Shown: piece after piece, positions 32,556 through 40,656 of the stretch
How the letters are laid out: each line of letters starts with the position of its first letter
How positions within the stretch are numbered: the stretch's first letter is position 1
Assembly: GCA_018819085.1 (NCBI GenBank)
Contig: JAHJQT010000032.1
Coordinates: forward strand, 1 to 45,114
Source: Patescibacteria group bacterium
GTDB lineage: Bacteria; Patescibacteriota; Minisyncoccia; Portnoybacterales; UBA2143
Direction of reading: 5' to 3'
DNA: 45,114 bases
Translations under genes and position numbers: made by a program
Notes under the pieces: model-generated
The model's database searches: none
What the model saw: only the letters and a program-made list of their open reading frames with translations
What the model was told of the DNA's origin: nothing

Positions 32556-32876
32556 TTATTGAGAAAGTGGCAATTTAGCCGGCTTTGCTTTATTTGATTC
32601 ATTAACTTGCTCTATAATTTTATTTTGATCTTCTATTTCTTTTTCAAAAAAAGCACCAATACTCGCCTTAAAAGCATCTTTTAAAGAAATCATATCATCG
32701 CTAATACTAATATTTTCTTTTTTGTTATCATCCTCAATTAATAAAGAATGTTTTAGAGAAATAACCCAGATAGTAATAACAAGAAACATACAAATAAAAA
32801 CAGATGCCCATAAAAATTGAATACGGACACGACGAGGCTTTTTTTGAATTTTTTGAACAAAATCAATTAATGACAT
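32556..32876 (-). CDS. single-pass membrane protein of unknown function
   Basis: This protein of about 106 residues has a basic N-terminus (IQKKPRRVRIQF), one hydrophobic helix (about 22-41, FLWASVFICMFLVITIWVI) and an outward polar tail rich in Asp, Glu, Lys and Asn. ATG 32876 is chosen; the frame is open to a TTG at 32897 in repeat-like AT DNA. It lies 6 bases upstream of gyrA, so it is probably co-transcribed. No family is recognised. Confidence 0.6.
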   Translation of the reverse strand: MSLIDFVQKIQKKPRRVRIQFLWASVFICMFLVITIWVISLKHSLLIEDDNKKENISISDDMISLKDAFKASIGAFFEKEIEDQNKIIEQVNESNKAKPAKLPLSQ

Positions 32877-33026
32877 AATTATAAATCTAAAATTCAAAGC
32901 ACCAAATCACAAATAAATTCAAAATAATAAATCTAAAATTCAAAAAAATAATTATGTTTTGGATTTTGAATTTTGGACATTGTAATTTATTTATTATTTG
33001 CAATTTCGGATTTTAAATTTAAATAT
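32877..33026. repeat. AT-rich low-complexity intergenic repeat
   Basis: ATAAATCTAAAATTCAAA occurs twice (about 32881-32898 and 32927-32944). A TTTGGATTTTGAATTTTGGA segment follows that is roughly inverted to it. No gene is present. Confidence 0.45.
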
Positions 33027-33674
33027 TCATGGCTTCATTAAAATTACTTCCATTTCTTTTCCAATCAAATCTTTCTTTTTTATAGTTAATTTATCAACAG
33101 CTTCTATTCCATTTAATCCCATCTCTTTTAAAAAGTCTTTAACATCATCTAATTTTATCTTAATTCCAGGAAGATTATAATGCATAGGAATAATAATTCT
33201 TGGTTCAATTTGATTAACTATTTTTACAGCTCTTTTCGCTTCGATTGTACAATTTCCTCCAACAGGAATCATTAAAATATCAATATTTCCAATTTTCTCT
33301 ATTTGTTTATCTTCTAATTTATCTTGCCCAAAATCTCCTAAATGACAAATTCTTATTTTATCAATTTCCATTACATAAATAATATTCTGTTCTTTTTTTT
33401 CTTGATCATGAAAACTACGACAACCAACTATGCTAACTCCTTTAATCTCATATTCTCCTGCGCTATCAATAATAAATGGTTGACTGCCTTCCATTCCTGT
33501 AATCGCCTTAACATTATTATGATCATAATGTTGATGAGAAACAGTCACAATATCCGCACTACAACGAGGCGGATTTAATCCGGTCTTTTTATCAAACGGG
33601 TCAGTTAAGACAATTAAATGACCTCCTTGATTAGTTATTTTAAAACAAGAATGTCCGTACCAATTTATAATCAT
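33027..33674 (-). CDS. metallo-beta-lactamase-fold hydrolase (UlaG/YtkL-like)
   Basis: This 215-residue cytosolic protein opens with INWYGHSCFKI and has LTDPF. The metal-binding motif is VSHQHYDHNN (H-x-H-x-D-H), with CHLGDFG and the final IIIPMHYN histidine. This is the short metal-dependent hydrolase subgroup related to UlaG. The substrate cannot be read. It is divergent from rpsA across a 97-base gap. Confidence 0.88.
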   Translation of the reverse strand: MIINWYGHSCFKITNQGGHLIVLTDPFDKKTGLNPPRCSADIVTVSHQHYDHNNVKAITGMEGSQPFIIDSAGEYEIKGVSIVGCRSFHDQEKKEQNIIYVMEIDKIRICHLGDFGQDKLEDKQIEKIGNIDILMIPVGGNCTIEAKRAVKIVNQIEPRIIIPMHYNLPGIKIKLDDVKDFLKEMGLNGIEAVDKLTIKKKDLIGKEMEVILMKP

Positions 33675-33711
33675 AAATTTAATATTAATATTTTATCATA
33701 TATTTAAACCC

Positions 33712-33740
33712 TTGCCAAGCCGGTAATCATAAGCTATACT
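33712..33740 (+). promoter_or_regulatory. promoter of rpsA-ftsH
   Basis: TTGCCA (33712-33717), 17 bases, TATACT (33735-33740). It gives a leader of about 25 bases before the rpsA ATG. Confidence 0.7.
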
Positions 33741-33771
33741 TCAATATATTATTTATTAAAATATTAACACT

Positions 33772-34854
33772 ATGATTAAAAAAGAAACAAAAACAATGAA
33801 GGAGTTACTTGCGAAAGAAAAAGAAGTTTCTTCTCTTCCTCAGCCGGGTGATATAGTTGAGGGCAAGATTATAAAAAAGAGTAATAATGAACTAATATTA
33901 GAATTAGAACCTTTTGGTACTGGAATCGTTTATGGAGCTGAATTAAGGGAAAACAGAGATATGATTAGAGATTTAGAAATTGGTAAAAAAATTTCAGCTT
34001 TGGTTTTAGATTCAGAAAATGATGATAATTATATAGAATTATCTTTAAAAGAAGCAAACATAGAAAAAGGATGGTCTGCTATTAGGCAAGAAGAAGAATC
34101 TAATAAAACTGTTTCTGTTAAAATAATAGAAGCTAATAAGGGAGGATTAGTAATAAGATTATCAGGAATCATAGGATTTCTTCCCGTATCACAACTTTCA
34201 GCTGATAATTATCCAAAAGTAGAAGATGGAGATAAAAATAAAATTCTTCAAGAACTTAATAAGTTTATAGGGACAGAAATGGAAGTTAAAATTATCGGAC
34301 TGGACAAAAATACAGATAAATTAGTTGTTTCAGAAAAAGTTTGTCAAGAAAAGAAATTACATGAAAATTTAAGTAATTATAAAAAAGGAGATACTATTGA
34401 AGGGACTGTTACTGCTTTAACTAATTTTGGAGCTTTTGTTAAATTTGATGAAAATATAGAAGGACTTATTCATATATCTGAACTTGGTTGGCAAATTATA
34501 GACCATCCTAATCAAGTAATTAAAGAGAAAGATAAAGTTAAAGCTCAAATAATCGACATACGTAACGGACAAGTTTCTCTTTCCATTAAAGCGCTTAAAA
34601 AAGATCCTTGGGAAAAAATTAAAAAAGATTTTAAAAACGAACAAACAGTTAAGGGTAAAGTTATTAAATTCAACCCATCTGGAGCATTTGTTGAAATAAA
34701 AAAAGAAATTTACGGAATGATCCATCTTTCTGAATTTTCAAAACAAAATAAAGAGATGGAAAATGTTCTTAAGATAGGAGAATCTTATAACTTCGAAATA
34801 ATATCATTTATTCCTGAAGCGCATAAAATGATATTAGGAATAAAAAATATATAA
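33772..34854 (+). CDS. rpsA: 30S ribosomal protein S1 (four S1 domains)
   Basis: This RNA-binding protein of 360 residues has four OB-fold S1 repeats (about 23-90, 105-187, 205-275, 290-360). The third has the full consensus (GDTIEGTVTALTNFGAFVKFDENIEGLIHISEL). E. coli S1 has six repeats; four is common in Gram-positives and Patescibacteria. The upstream ATG 33772 is used, but ATG 33796 is an alternative with neither having a ribosome binding site, as is frequent for S1. ftsH follows by 4 bases. Confidence 0.9.
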   Translation: MIKKETKTMKELLAKEKEVSSLPQPGDIVEGKIIKKSNNELILELEPFGTGIVYGAELRENRDMIRDLEIGKKISALVLDSENDDNYIELSLKEANIEKGWSAIRQEEESNKTVSVKIIEANKGGLVIRLSGIIGFLPVSQLSADNYPKVEDGDKNKILQELNKFIGTEMEVKIIGLDKNTDKLVVSEKVCQEKKLHENLSNYKKGDTIEGTVTALTNFGAFVKFDENIEGLIHISELGWQIIDHPNQVIKEKDKVKAQIIDIRNGQVSLSIKALKKDPWEKIKKDFKNEQTVKGKVIKFNPSGAFVEIKKEIYGMIHLSEFSKQNKEMENVLKIGESYNFEIISFIPEAHKMILGIKNI

Positions 34855-34858
34855 TAAT

Positions 34859-36682
34859 ATGAAATATCTATTTAAAAATTTAATTATTGCTTTTTTGGTA
34901 TTTCTAGCAATTGCCGGTTCTTTTACGCTTTTTAATAATACTACAGAAGAAGCAGAAGAATTATCTTTAAGTAATCTAGTTGAACAGATTAATCAAGAGA
35001 ATGTATCAGTCATTACTATTAAAGGAGATAAACTAGAAATTGAACTAAAAGATAGTACAAAACAAGAAGCCACAAAAGAAAGAGAAACTTCACTAACAGA
35101 ATCATTAAAAAATTACGGGGTTGACTCAGAAAAATTAAAATTAGTTAATCTTGAAATAAAGGGAGAATCAGGAGCAGCTTTTTGGGTAGGAAATATTCTT
35201 CCATTTCTCTTACCTTTACTTATTATTGGTTTCCTATTTTGGTTTATGTTTAGAGGAGCGCAAAAAGGTCAAATGAAAGCATTTACATTTGGACGATCTA
35301 AAGCTCGTTTAATTGATCCTAAAGATAAAAAAAATAAAATAGGATTTAAAGATGTTGCTGGACTAAAAGAAGCAAAGGAAGAATTAGAAGAAATAGTTGA
35401 ATTTCTTAAAACGCCTAAAAAATTTATTGATTTAGGTGCAAAGATTCCAAAAGGAGTATTGCTCGTTGGAGCGCCTGGAACAGGAAAAACACTTTTAGCA
35501 AGAGCTGTTGCAAGTGAAGCAAGTGTTCCTTTCTTTAGTGTATCTGGATCAGAATTTGTTGAAATGTTTGTAGGAGTCGGAAGCTCACGAGTACGCGATC
35601 TCTTTCAAACAGCTAAAAAAAATGCTCCAGCATTAATTTTTATTGATGAACTTGATGCAATTGGCAGACAAAGAGGAGCTGGTATTGGAGGAGGACATGA
35701 CGAAAGAGAACAAACCCTTAATCAAATACTTGTTGAAATGGACGGATTTGAAGTAAATACAGGAGTTATCCTTATAAGCGCAACAAATAGACCTGATGTC
35801 CTTGATCCAGCATTGCTTCGTCCTGGACGTTTTGATAGGAGAATTACATTAGATTTACCTGATATTAAAGATAGAAAAAAAATCTTAGAAATTCATTCTC
35901 TTAATAAACCTTTCGAAAAAGATGTTAATCTTAAGGAAATTGCAGAAAGAACACCTGGTTTTTCAGGTGCTGATTTAGCTAATCTTGTTAATGAAGCAGC
36001 TATTTTAACAGCAAGACAGAATAAGAAGAAAATAAGCCAAGATGAATTAAGAGAATGTATTGAAAAAGTACTCTTAGGACCTGAAAGAAAAAGTAATATA
36101 CTTTCTAAAGAAGAAAAAGAAATTGCTGCTTATCATGAATCAGGCCATGCCTTAACAGCTGCTTTATTGCCGAATGCTGATCCAGTTCAAAAAATATCAA
36201 TAATATCAAGAGGGATGGCTGCTGGTTATACATTAAAACTCCCTCTTACGGATAAACATCTTCACTCACGCTCTGAATTTATTGATGAACTAACTGTTTT
36301 ATTAGGAGGATATACAGCTGAAAAACTTGTATTTAAAGAACTAACAACCGGAGCTTCAAATGATTTACAAATAGCTACTGAACTAGCACGTAAGTTAGTG
36401 ACTAAATATGGTATGAGCGAAAAATTAGGTCCCCGAACATTTGGCGGAAGAGAAGAAATGGTTTTTCTTGGTAGAGAAATTTCTACAGAAAAAGATTATT
36501 CTGAAGAAATCGCTTCTCAAATAGACAAAGAAGTCTCAAAATTTACTGATAATGCTTATAAAACAGCTACAAAACTTATTACTGATAATAGGAAAAAATT
36601 AAATCAAATTGCTCAAGTACTTATAAAGAAAGAAGTTATTGAAAGAAAGCAGTTTGAAGCATTGATGAAAAAGAAAGTTTAA
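34859..36682 (+). CDS. ftsH: ATP-dependent zinc metalloprotease FtsH
   Basis: This membrane-bound hexameric AAA+ protease degrades misfolded membrane proteins and short-lived regulators. The 607-residue protein has a helix at about 5-25, a small extracytoplasmic domain and a second helix around 101-125. The AAA module follows with GAPGTGKT (Walker A, from residue 204), FIDELDAIGRQRG (Walker B) and LLRPGRFDRRI (second region of homology). The protease zinc motif is HESGH at 426-430. All expected parts are present. It is co-transcribed with rpsA. Confidence 0.97.
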   Translation: MKYLFKNLIIAFLVFLAIAGSFTLFNNTTEEAEELSLSNLVEQINQENVSVITIKGDKLEIELKDSTKQEATKERETSLTESLKNYGVDSEKLKLVNLEIKGESGAAFWVGNILPFLLPLLIIGFLFWFMFRGAQKGQMKAFTFGRSKARLIDPKDKKNKIGFKDVAGLKEAKEELEEIVEFLKTPKKFIDLGAKIPKGVLLVGAPGTGKTLLARAVASEASVPFFSVSGSEFVEMFVGVGSSRVRDLFQTAKKNAPALIFIDELDAIGRQRGAGIGGGHDEREQTLNQILVEMDGFEVNTGVILISATNRPDVLDPALLRPGRFDRRITLDLPDIKDRKKILEIHSLNKPFEKDVNLKEIAERTPGFSGADLANLVNEAAILTARQNKKKISQDELRECIEKVLLGPERKSNILSKEEKEIAAYHESGHALTAALLPNADPVQKISIISRGMAAGYTLKLPLTDKHLHSRSEFIDELTVLLGGYTAEKLVFKELTTGASNDLQIATELARKLVTKYGMSEKLGPRTFGGREEMVFLGREISTEKDYSEEIASQIDKEVSKFTDNAYKTATKLITDNRKKLNQIAQVLIKKEVIERKQFEALMKKKV

Positions 36683-36691
36683 AAATTATTG

Positions 36692-36767
36692 TTGTTTTCT
36701 AAAAATATTTATGATATAATGAACCTATGAATACTCTTTGAGTAAATGATAAATAAAGGTTCATTAT
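36692..36767 (+). promoter_or_regulatory. promoter flanked by an 11-bp inverted repeat (operator candidate)
   Basis: TTGTTT (36692-36697), 17 bases, and an extended -10 TGATATAAT (36712-36720). ATAATGAACCT (36716-36726) overlaps the -10. Its exact inverse AGGTTCATTAT (36757-36767) covers the start codon of the next gene. The gene encodes a helix-turn-helix protein, so self-repression is plausible. Confidence 0.6.
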
Positions 36768-37434
36768 GGCAAAAAAAATAGAACGAAGAAAAGCAATAGC
36801 ATTAAGAAAACAAGGTAAAAGTTATAGTCAAATCAAAAAAATTGTAAAAGTAAGTAAGGGCACTTTAAGTTGTTGGTTAAGAGACTATCCTCTTCCCAAA
36901 CAAAGAATAATAGAACTCTGTAATAAGAATGAACAAAGAATAGAAAGATTTCGGCAGACTATGCGAAGAAAAAAAGAAAAGCGATGGAATGAAGCATTTG
37001 AAAAAGCAAAAAAAGAATTACTTCCCCTTTGTAAAAAAGAATTATTGATTGCTGGATTATTTCTTTATTGGGGTGAAGGCACAAAAAAGATGGCCGAAGG
37101 ACTTGCTGTTGCCAACACTAATCCAGAAATTGTAAAATTTACTATTTTCTGGATGACTAAAATTCTAGGCATACAAAAATCTAAACTCAAAGCAAAGCTC
37201 CATTTATATAATGATATGAATATTAAAAAGGAGCATTTATTTTGGTCAAAAGAAACAGGAATTTCTCTAAAACAATTTAGAAAACCATATATCAAAAAAA
37301 CAACTACTATGTCAGTAGATTATCCAGGATTCAAACATGGTACTTGTGCTATATTTGGAGGCAATGTAATATCAAAAGAGATGGTAATGATGAGTATAAA
37401 AGCTATTGCAGAAAAGTATAATAAGAAAATTTAA
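36766..37434 (+). CDS. HTH-domain protein of unknown function
   Basis: This 222-residue protein has an N-terminal helix-turn-helix (about 8-40: AIALRKQGKSYSQIKKIVKVSKGTLSCWLRDYPLP) similar to resolvase- or transposase-type HTHs. A charged helix (about 45-80) follows, then a domain with GLFLYWGEGTK, VANTNPEIVKFTIFWMTK and LHLYNDMNI. I recall a Patescibacterial family with this HTH plus the Y-W-x-E-G and N-x-P-E/K-x-x-x-F-x-x-W-M/L pattern. It is loosely reminiscent of LAGLIDADG endonucleases, but a catalytic role is not shown. It lies between ftsH and tRNA-Ile, with its own promoter. Confidence 0.65.
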   Translation: MAKKIERRKAIALRKQGKSYSQIKKIVKVSKGTLSCWLRDYPLPKQRIIELCNKNEQRIERFRQTMRRKKEKRWNEAFEKAKKELLPLCKKELLIAGLFLYWGEGTKKMAEGLAVANTNPEIVKFTIFWMTKILGIQKSKLKAKLHLYNDMNIKKEHLFWSKETGISLKQFRKPYIKKTTTMSVDYPGFKHGTCAIFGGNVISKEMVMMSIKAIAEKYNKKI

Positions 37435-37440
37435 TCTAAG

Positions 37441-37512
37441 GGGCGTATAGCTCAATGGCGGAGCAGGGCTCTTATAAGGCCAAGGTTCCTGGTTCGAATC
37501 CAGGTACGCCCA
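37441..37512 (+). tRNA. tRNA-Ile(TAT)
   Basis: The acceptor is GGGCGTA/TACGCCC, the D stem GCTC/GAGC, the anticodon loop CTTATAA (anticodon TAT, reading AUA), the variable loop AGGTT, and the T stem CCTGG/CCAGG. CCA is not encoded (the sequence continues ACA). The anticodon stem has a G27-A43 mismatch and a T31-G39 wobble. Most bacteria read AUA with a CAT tRNA modified by TilS. Confidence 0.85.
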
Positions 37513-37532
37513 CATAATAATATTTTATTTAC

Positions 37533-37607
37533 GGGCTCATAGCTCAGTGGTAGAGTGCGTCGTTGACATCGACGAGGTCATAGGTTCAATCCCTATTGAG
37601 CCCACCA
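37533..37607 (+). tRNA. tRNA-Val(GAC)
   Basis: The acceptor is GGGCTCA/TGAGCCC, the anticodon stem CGTCG/CGACG with loop TTGACAT (anticodon GAC), and the T stem ATAGG/CCTAT. CCA is encoded. It lies 20 bases after tRNA-Ile, probably on one transcript with it. Confidence 0.95.
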
Positions 37608-37611
37608 AGAT

Positions 37612-37644
37612 AAAAATACTCGTTAATTCGGGTATTTTTATTTT
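37612..37644 (+). terminator. intrinsic terminator after the tRNA pair
   Basis: AAAAATAC (37612-37619) pairs with GTATTTTT (37632-37639), with a T-rich continuation. Confidence 0.65.
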
Positions 37645-37717
37645 TAAAATATTATTTCTTTCTATAGACCTATAATAAAACAATAGCTATAATGATTATA
37701 AATAGGATTCCAAATTT

Positions 37718-38863
37718 ATGAAAAATAAAAAGTTTCAAAAACAAAATTTAAGAACATGGATTGAAATTAATCAATCAGCTTTAAAAAACAATTATAATAC
37801 ATTTAGAAGTTTAATTGACCCAAAATGCCTTTTAATGGCCATTGTTAAATCAAATGCTTATGGTCATAGTTTAATTGATTTTTCTCGCACTGTTGAAAAT
37901 CTTAAAGTTGATTGGCTTGGTGTTGATTCAATTGTAGAAGCTGAAAGCCTAAGAAAAGCTGGTCTTAAAAAACCTATCTTAGTTTTAGGATATACTCTAC
38001 AAAATAAAATCAAAGAAGCTATTAAAAAAAACATATCTTTAACAGTAGCTGACTTACCAACCCTTAAAAGTTTTAAAGAAATTAAAAATAATAAGAAATT
38101 AAAAATTCATATAAAAATCGATACTGGAATGAATCGTCAAGGATTTTTTATTTCAGAAATTCCTAATGTATTAAAAATTTTAAAATTACAGCCTAATATA
38201 ATATTAGAAGGTGTTTATACTCATTTTTCTTCAGCTAAAAATCCATCGTTTCCTTCAACAACTCTTCATCAAATTGAAGAATTCAAAAAAAATATCGATC
38301 TTTTTGAATTAGCTGGATTTAAAAAATTTTTAAAACATGCAGCAGCAACATCTGGCACGATTATTTTCCCACAAAGTCATTTTGATTTAGTTAGAATTGG
38401 AATCGGACTTTATGGTCTTTGGCCATCAAAAGAAATTAAAGAAGCATTTAAAAATAAAATAAAACTTAAACCAATTTTATCTTGGAAAACAATTATTTGC
38501 CAAATTAAAAAAATACCAAAAAAAAGTAAAATTGGATATGATTTAACAGAAACATTAAGTCATGCTTCAAGAGTCGCAATTTTACCAATTGGTTATTGGC
38601 ATGGTTTTCCAAGATCACTTTCAAATATTGGGAAAATTTTAATTCATGGTAATGAAGCAAAAGTACTTGGCCGAGTTTCAATGGATATGATTAGTGTTGA
38701 TATTACAGATATTAAGAATGTAAAAATTGGAGACGAAGCTATTATAATAGGAGAAAGTAATAAGTCAAAAATATCAATTGATGATATGGCCTATTTAAGC
38801 GACACTGTTAATTATGAAATCGTTACTCGCCTAAATCCATTAATAAAAAGAATAATTATTTAA
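37718..38863 (+). CDS. alr: alanine racemase
   Basis: This PLP enzyme interconverts L- and D-alanine and supplies D-Ala for peptidoglycan, fitting with murC and murD nearby. The 381-residue protein has the PLP lysine in AIVKSNAYGH (K44), IDTGMNRQGF, the catalytic tyrosine in KIGYDLTETLS (Y274), LPIGYWHGFPR and GRVSMDMISVDIT. Full length. A hairpin terminator follows. Confidence 0.96.
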   Translation: MKNKKFQKQNLRTWIEINQSALKNNYNTFRSLIDPKCLLMAIVKSNAYGHSLIDFSRTVENLKVDWLGVDSIVEAESLRKAGLKKPILVLGYTLQNKIKEAIKKNISLTVADLPTLKSFKEIKNNKKLKIHIKIDTGMNRQGFFISEIPNVLKILKLQPNIILEGVYTHFSSAKNPSFPSTTLHQIEEFKKNIDLFELAGFKKFLKHAAATSGTIIFPQSHFDLVRIGIGLYGLWPSKEIKEAFKNKIKLKPILSWKTIICQIKKIPKKSKIGYDLTETLSHASRVAILPIGYWHGFPRSLSNIGKILIHGNEAKVLGRVSMDMISVDITDIKNVKIGDEAIIIGESNKSKISIDDMAYLSDTVNYEIVTRLNPLIKRIII

Positions 38864-38891
38864 TAAATAAATCTTTAATAAATTATATAAT

Positions 38892-38918
38892 AAATACTCG
38901 TTATTCGAGTATTTTTAT
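38892..38918 (+). terminator. intrinsic terminator of alr
   Basis: AAATACTCG (38892-38900) pairs with CGAGTATTT (38906-38914), followed by T residues. Confidence 0.8.
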
Positions 38919-38961
38919 TAACTTGCTTTTTAGCTTAAATTCTGTTATTTTATCTCTATAT

Positions 38962-39037
38962 GGGCCGATAGCTCATCTGGTAGAGCGCCGCACTTGCACT
39001 GCGGAGGCGGCAGGTTCGAGTCCTGTTCGGTCCACCA
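38962..39037 (+). tRNA. tRNA-Ala(TGC)
   Basis: The acceptor is GGGCCGA/TCGGTCC, the D stem GCTC/GAGC, the anticodon stem CCGCA/TGCGG with loop CTTGCAC (anticodon TGC), and the T stem CAGGT-type with CCTGT. CCA is encoded. The pseudouridine synthase gene starts 5 bases later. Confidence 0.95.
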
Positions 39038-39042
39038 AAATT

Positions 39043-39732
39043 ATGAAAATTATATATGAAGATAAAGATATTATTGTAATTGATAAACCAGCTAATTTAA
39101 CGGTTCATCCTGTACATCCAGAACAAGATAATACTTTAGTTAATGAATTACTCACCTATTATCCAGAAATTAAAAATGTAGGAGAAGACGCTTTAAGGCC
39201 AGGCATTGTCCATCGTTTGGACAAAGACACATCTGGTTTAATAGTTATAGCTAAAAATAATAAATCTTTTGAATATTTTAAAAATTTATTTAAAGATAGA
39301 AAAATTGTTAAAAAATATCTAGCCTTAGTCCATGGAAAAGTTAAAGACAATAAAGGAATAATAACGAAATCAATCAGTTTATCAAAAAAAGACCATAAAA
39401 AAAGAAGTGCTTTATTAGATAATAATTCAAAACCAGCCTGGACAGAATATGAGGTTATAGAAAGATTTAAAGATTATACTTTATTAGAAGTTTATCCAAA
39501 AACAGGCAGAACGCATCAAATTAGAATTCATTTAAAATCGATTGGTCATCCAGTCGTTGGAGATAAACAATATAAGTTTAAAAGACAAGTTTGTCCTAAA
39601 GAATTAAAAAGACAATTTTTACACGCTCAATACTTGAAATTTAAAATGTCTAATGGTAGTATAATGGAATTCAAATCAAAACTTCCAAAAAATTTAAAAG
39701 ATACATTAAAAGAAATTCAAAACAATGAATAA
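39043..39732 (+). CDS. RluD-family rRNA pseudouridine synthase
   Basis: This 229-residue protein isomerises uridines to pseudouridine in rRNA. It shows the family motifs IIVIDKPANLTVHP, GIVHRLDKDTSGLIVIAK (catalytic aspartate D60) and TGRTHQIRIHLKSIGHPVVGD. There is no S4 domain at the N-terminus, unlike E. coli RluD. The frame is open upstream to 38923, but that part is a translation of tRNA-Ala, so ATG 39043 is the start. The target site is unknown. It overlaps rplS by 8 bases. Confidence 0.92.
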   Translation: MKIIYEDKDIIVIDKPANLTVHPVHPEQDNTLVNELLTYYPEIKNVGEDALRPGIVHRLDKDTSGLIVIAKNNKSFEYFKNLFKDRKIVKKYLALVHGKVKDNKGIITKSISLSKKDHKKRSALLDNNSKPAWTEYEVIERFKDYTLLEVYPKTGRTHQIRIHLKSIGHPVVGDKQYKFKRQVCPKELKRQFLHAQYLKFKMSNGSIMEFKSKLPKNLKDTLKEIQNNE

Positions 39733-40147
39733 ATTAGACGAATTTAATAAAAAACAATTAAAGAAAGATTTACCTGAAATTAAATCAGGAAATACTGTCT
39801 GTGTCCATCAAAAAATAAAAGAAGGCGACAAACAAAGAATTCAAATTTTTGAAGGATTAGTTATTGCTAAAAAACACGGCAAAGGGATTAACGCAACTAT
39901 CACAGTTAGAAAAATGAGCAAAGGAATTGGTGTAGAAAGAATCTTTCCTATTCATGCTCCATTTATTGAGAAAATAGAGGTAGTTAAAAAGCATAAAGTT
40001 AGACGTGCTAAGCTTTATTATATCCGCGATAAATCAGCTAAAAAAGCCCGACTTAAAGAAATCAAGGAACAACCAAACAAAATTTCTTCTAAAAAGAAAA
40101 CTGAAACTAAAGAAGTTAAAGAAGAAAAGCTAGCTGAAAAAAAATAA
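39725..40147 (+). CDS. rplS: 50S ribosomal protein L19
   Basis: This 140-residue protein has the L19 core in residues 1-105 (GNTVCVHQKIKEGDKQRIQIFEGLVIAKK, TVRKMSKGIGVERIFPIHAPFIEKIEVVKKHKVRRAKLYYIRDK). A Lys/Glu-rich C-terminal tail of about 35 residues, not found in E. coli, follows. The start overlaps the end of the pseudouridine synthase gene by 8 bases. The stop TAA is followed immediately by the first base of tRNA-Leu. Confidence 0.96.
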   Translation: MNKLDEFNKKQLKKDLPEIKSGNTVCVHQKIKEGDKQRIQIFEGLVIAKKHGKGINATITVRKMSKGIGVERIFPIHAPFIEKIEVVKKHKVRRAKLYYIRDKSAKKARLKEIKEQPNKISSKKKTETKEVKEEKLAEKK

Positions 40148-40231
40148 GCCCAGGTGGCGAAATTGGTAGACGCGCAAGCTTGAGGGGCTTGTGTCTTTCG
40201 AGATGTGCGGGTTCGACTCCCGCCCTGGGCA
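40148..40231 (+). tRNA. tRNA-Leu(GAG)
   Basis: This class II tRNA has acceptor GCCCAGG/CCTGGGC, anticodon stem CAAGC/GCTTG with loop TTGAGGG (anticodon GAG), a long variable arm (TGTCTTTCGAGATG) and T stem CGGGT-type. No CCA is encoded. It directly abuts the rplS stop codon. Confidence 0.95.
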
Positions 40232-40271
40232 CAATTTGACATAATTGTTTATAAAATATAAGATTAGAGTA

Positions 40272-40598
40272 ATGCCTAAAAAAATCGATAAAAATCAACC
40301 AGTTACCTATTTAGAATTAGAAAAACTGTTAACTCAACAAACAGTAGTTATTTTAAGTGCGGTTGATGAAAAAATAGGAAGATTAGATGAAAGAATAATT
40401 AGATTGGAAATAAAGATTGATAAGAAAATAGAAAAGATGGAAGAAAGAATTAATAAAAAGATTGACCGTTTAACCACTACGCTAGATAAATTTCTAAAAC
40501 GAATGAGCGATATGGAAGATGAATTCAAAATCATGAAAATGGATATCAATCGCCTCAAAAAAATAATTAGTGAAAAATTAGGCGTAGAGATACTTTAA
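40272..40598 (+). CDS. small coiled-coil protein of unknown function
   Basis: This 108-residue protein is almost wholly one long coiled coil (heptad pattern I/L-x-x-I/L in LDERIIRLEIKIDKKIEKMEERINKKIDRL and beyond, about 30-100). I recall such small coiled-coil proteins as common orphans in Patescibacteria. ATG 40272 is preferred over the TTG at 40245. Its own terminator follows. Confidence 0.65.
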   Translation: MPKKIDKNQPVTYLELEKLLTQQTVVILSAVDEKIGRLDERIIRLEIKIDKKIEKMEERINKKIDRLTTTLDKFLKRMSDMEDEFKIMKMDINRLKKIISEKLGVEIL

Positions 40599-40622
40599 TT
40601 TATTTTTAAAAGATATATTTTT

Positions 40623-40650
40623 AAAAGGTATCCGATTGGATACCTTTTTT
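40623..40650 (+). terminator. intrinsic terminator (possibly bidirectional)
   Basis: AAAAGGTATCC (40623-40633) pairs with GGATACCTTTT (40638-40648), followed by further T. murC converges from the other side with 6 bases to spare. Confidence 0.9.
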
Positions 40651-40656
40651 AGTTAC

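Noticed and set aside
38923..39042. N-terminal extension of the pseudouridine synthase
   Set aside because: It runs through tRNA-Ala(TGC); the conserved protein starts at 39043.
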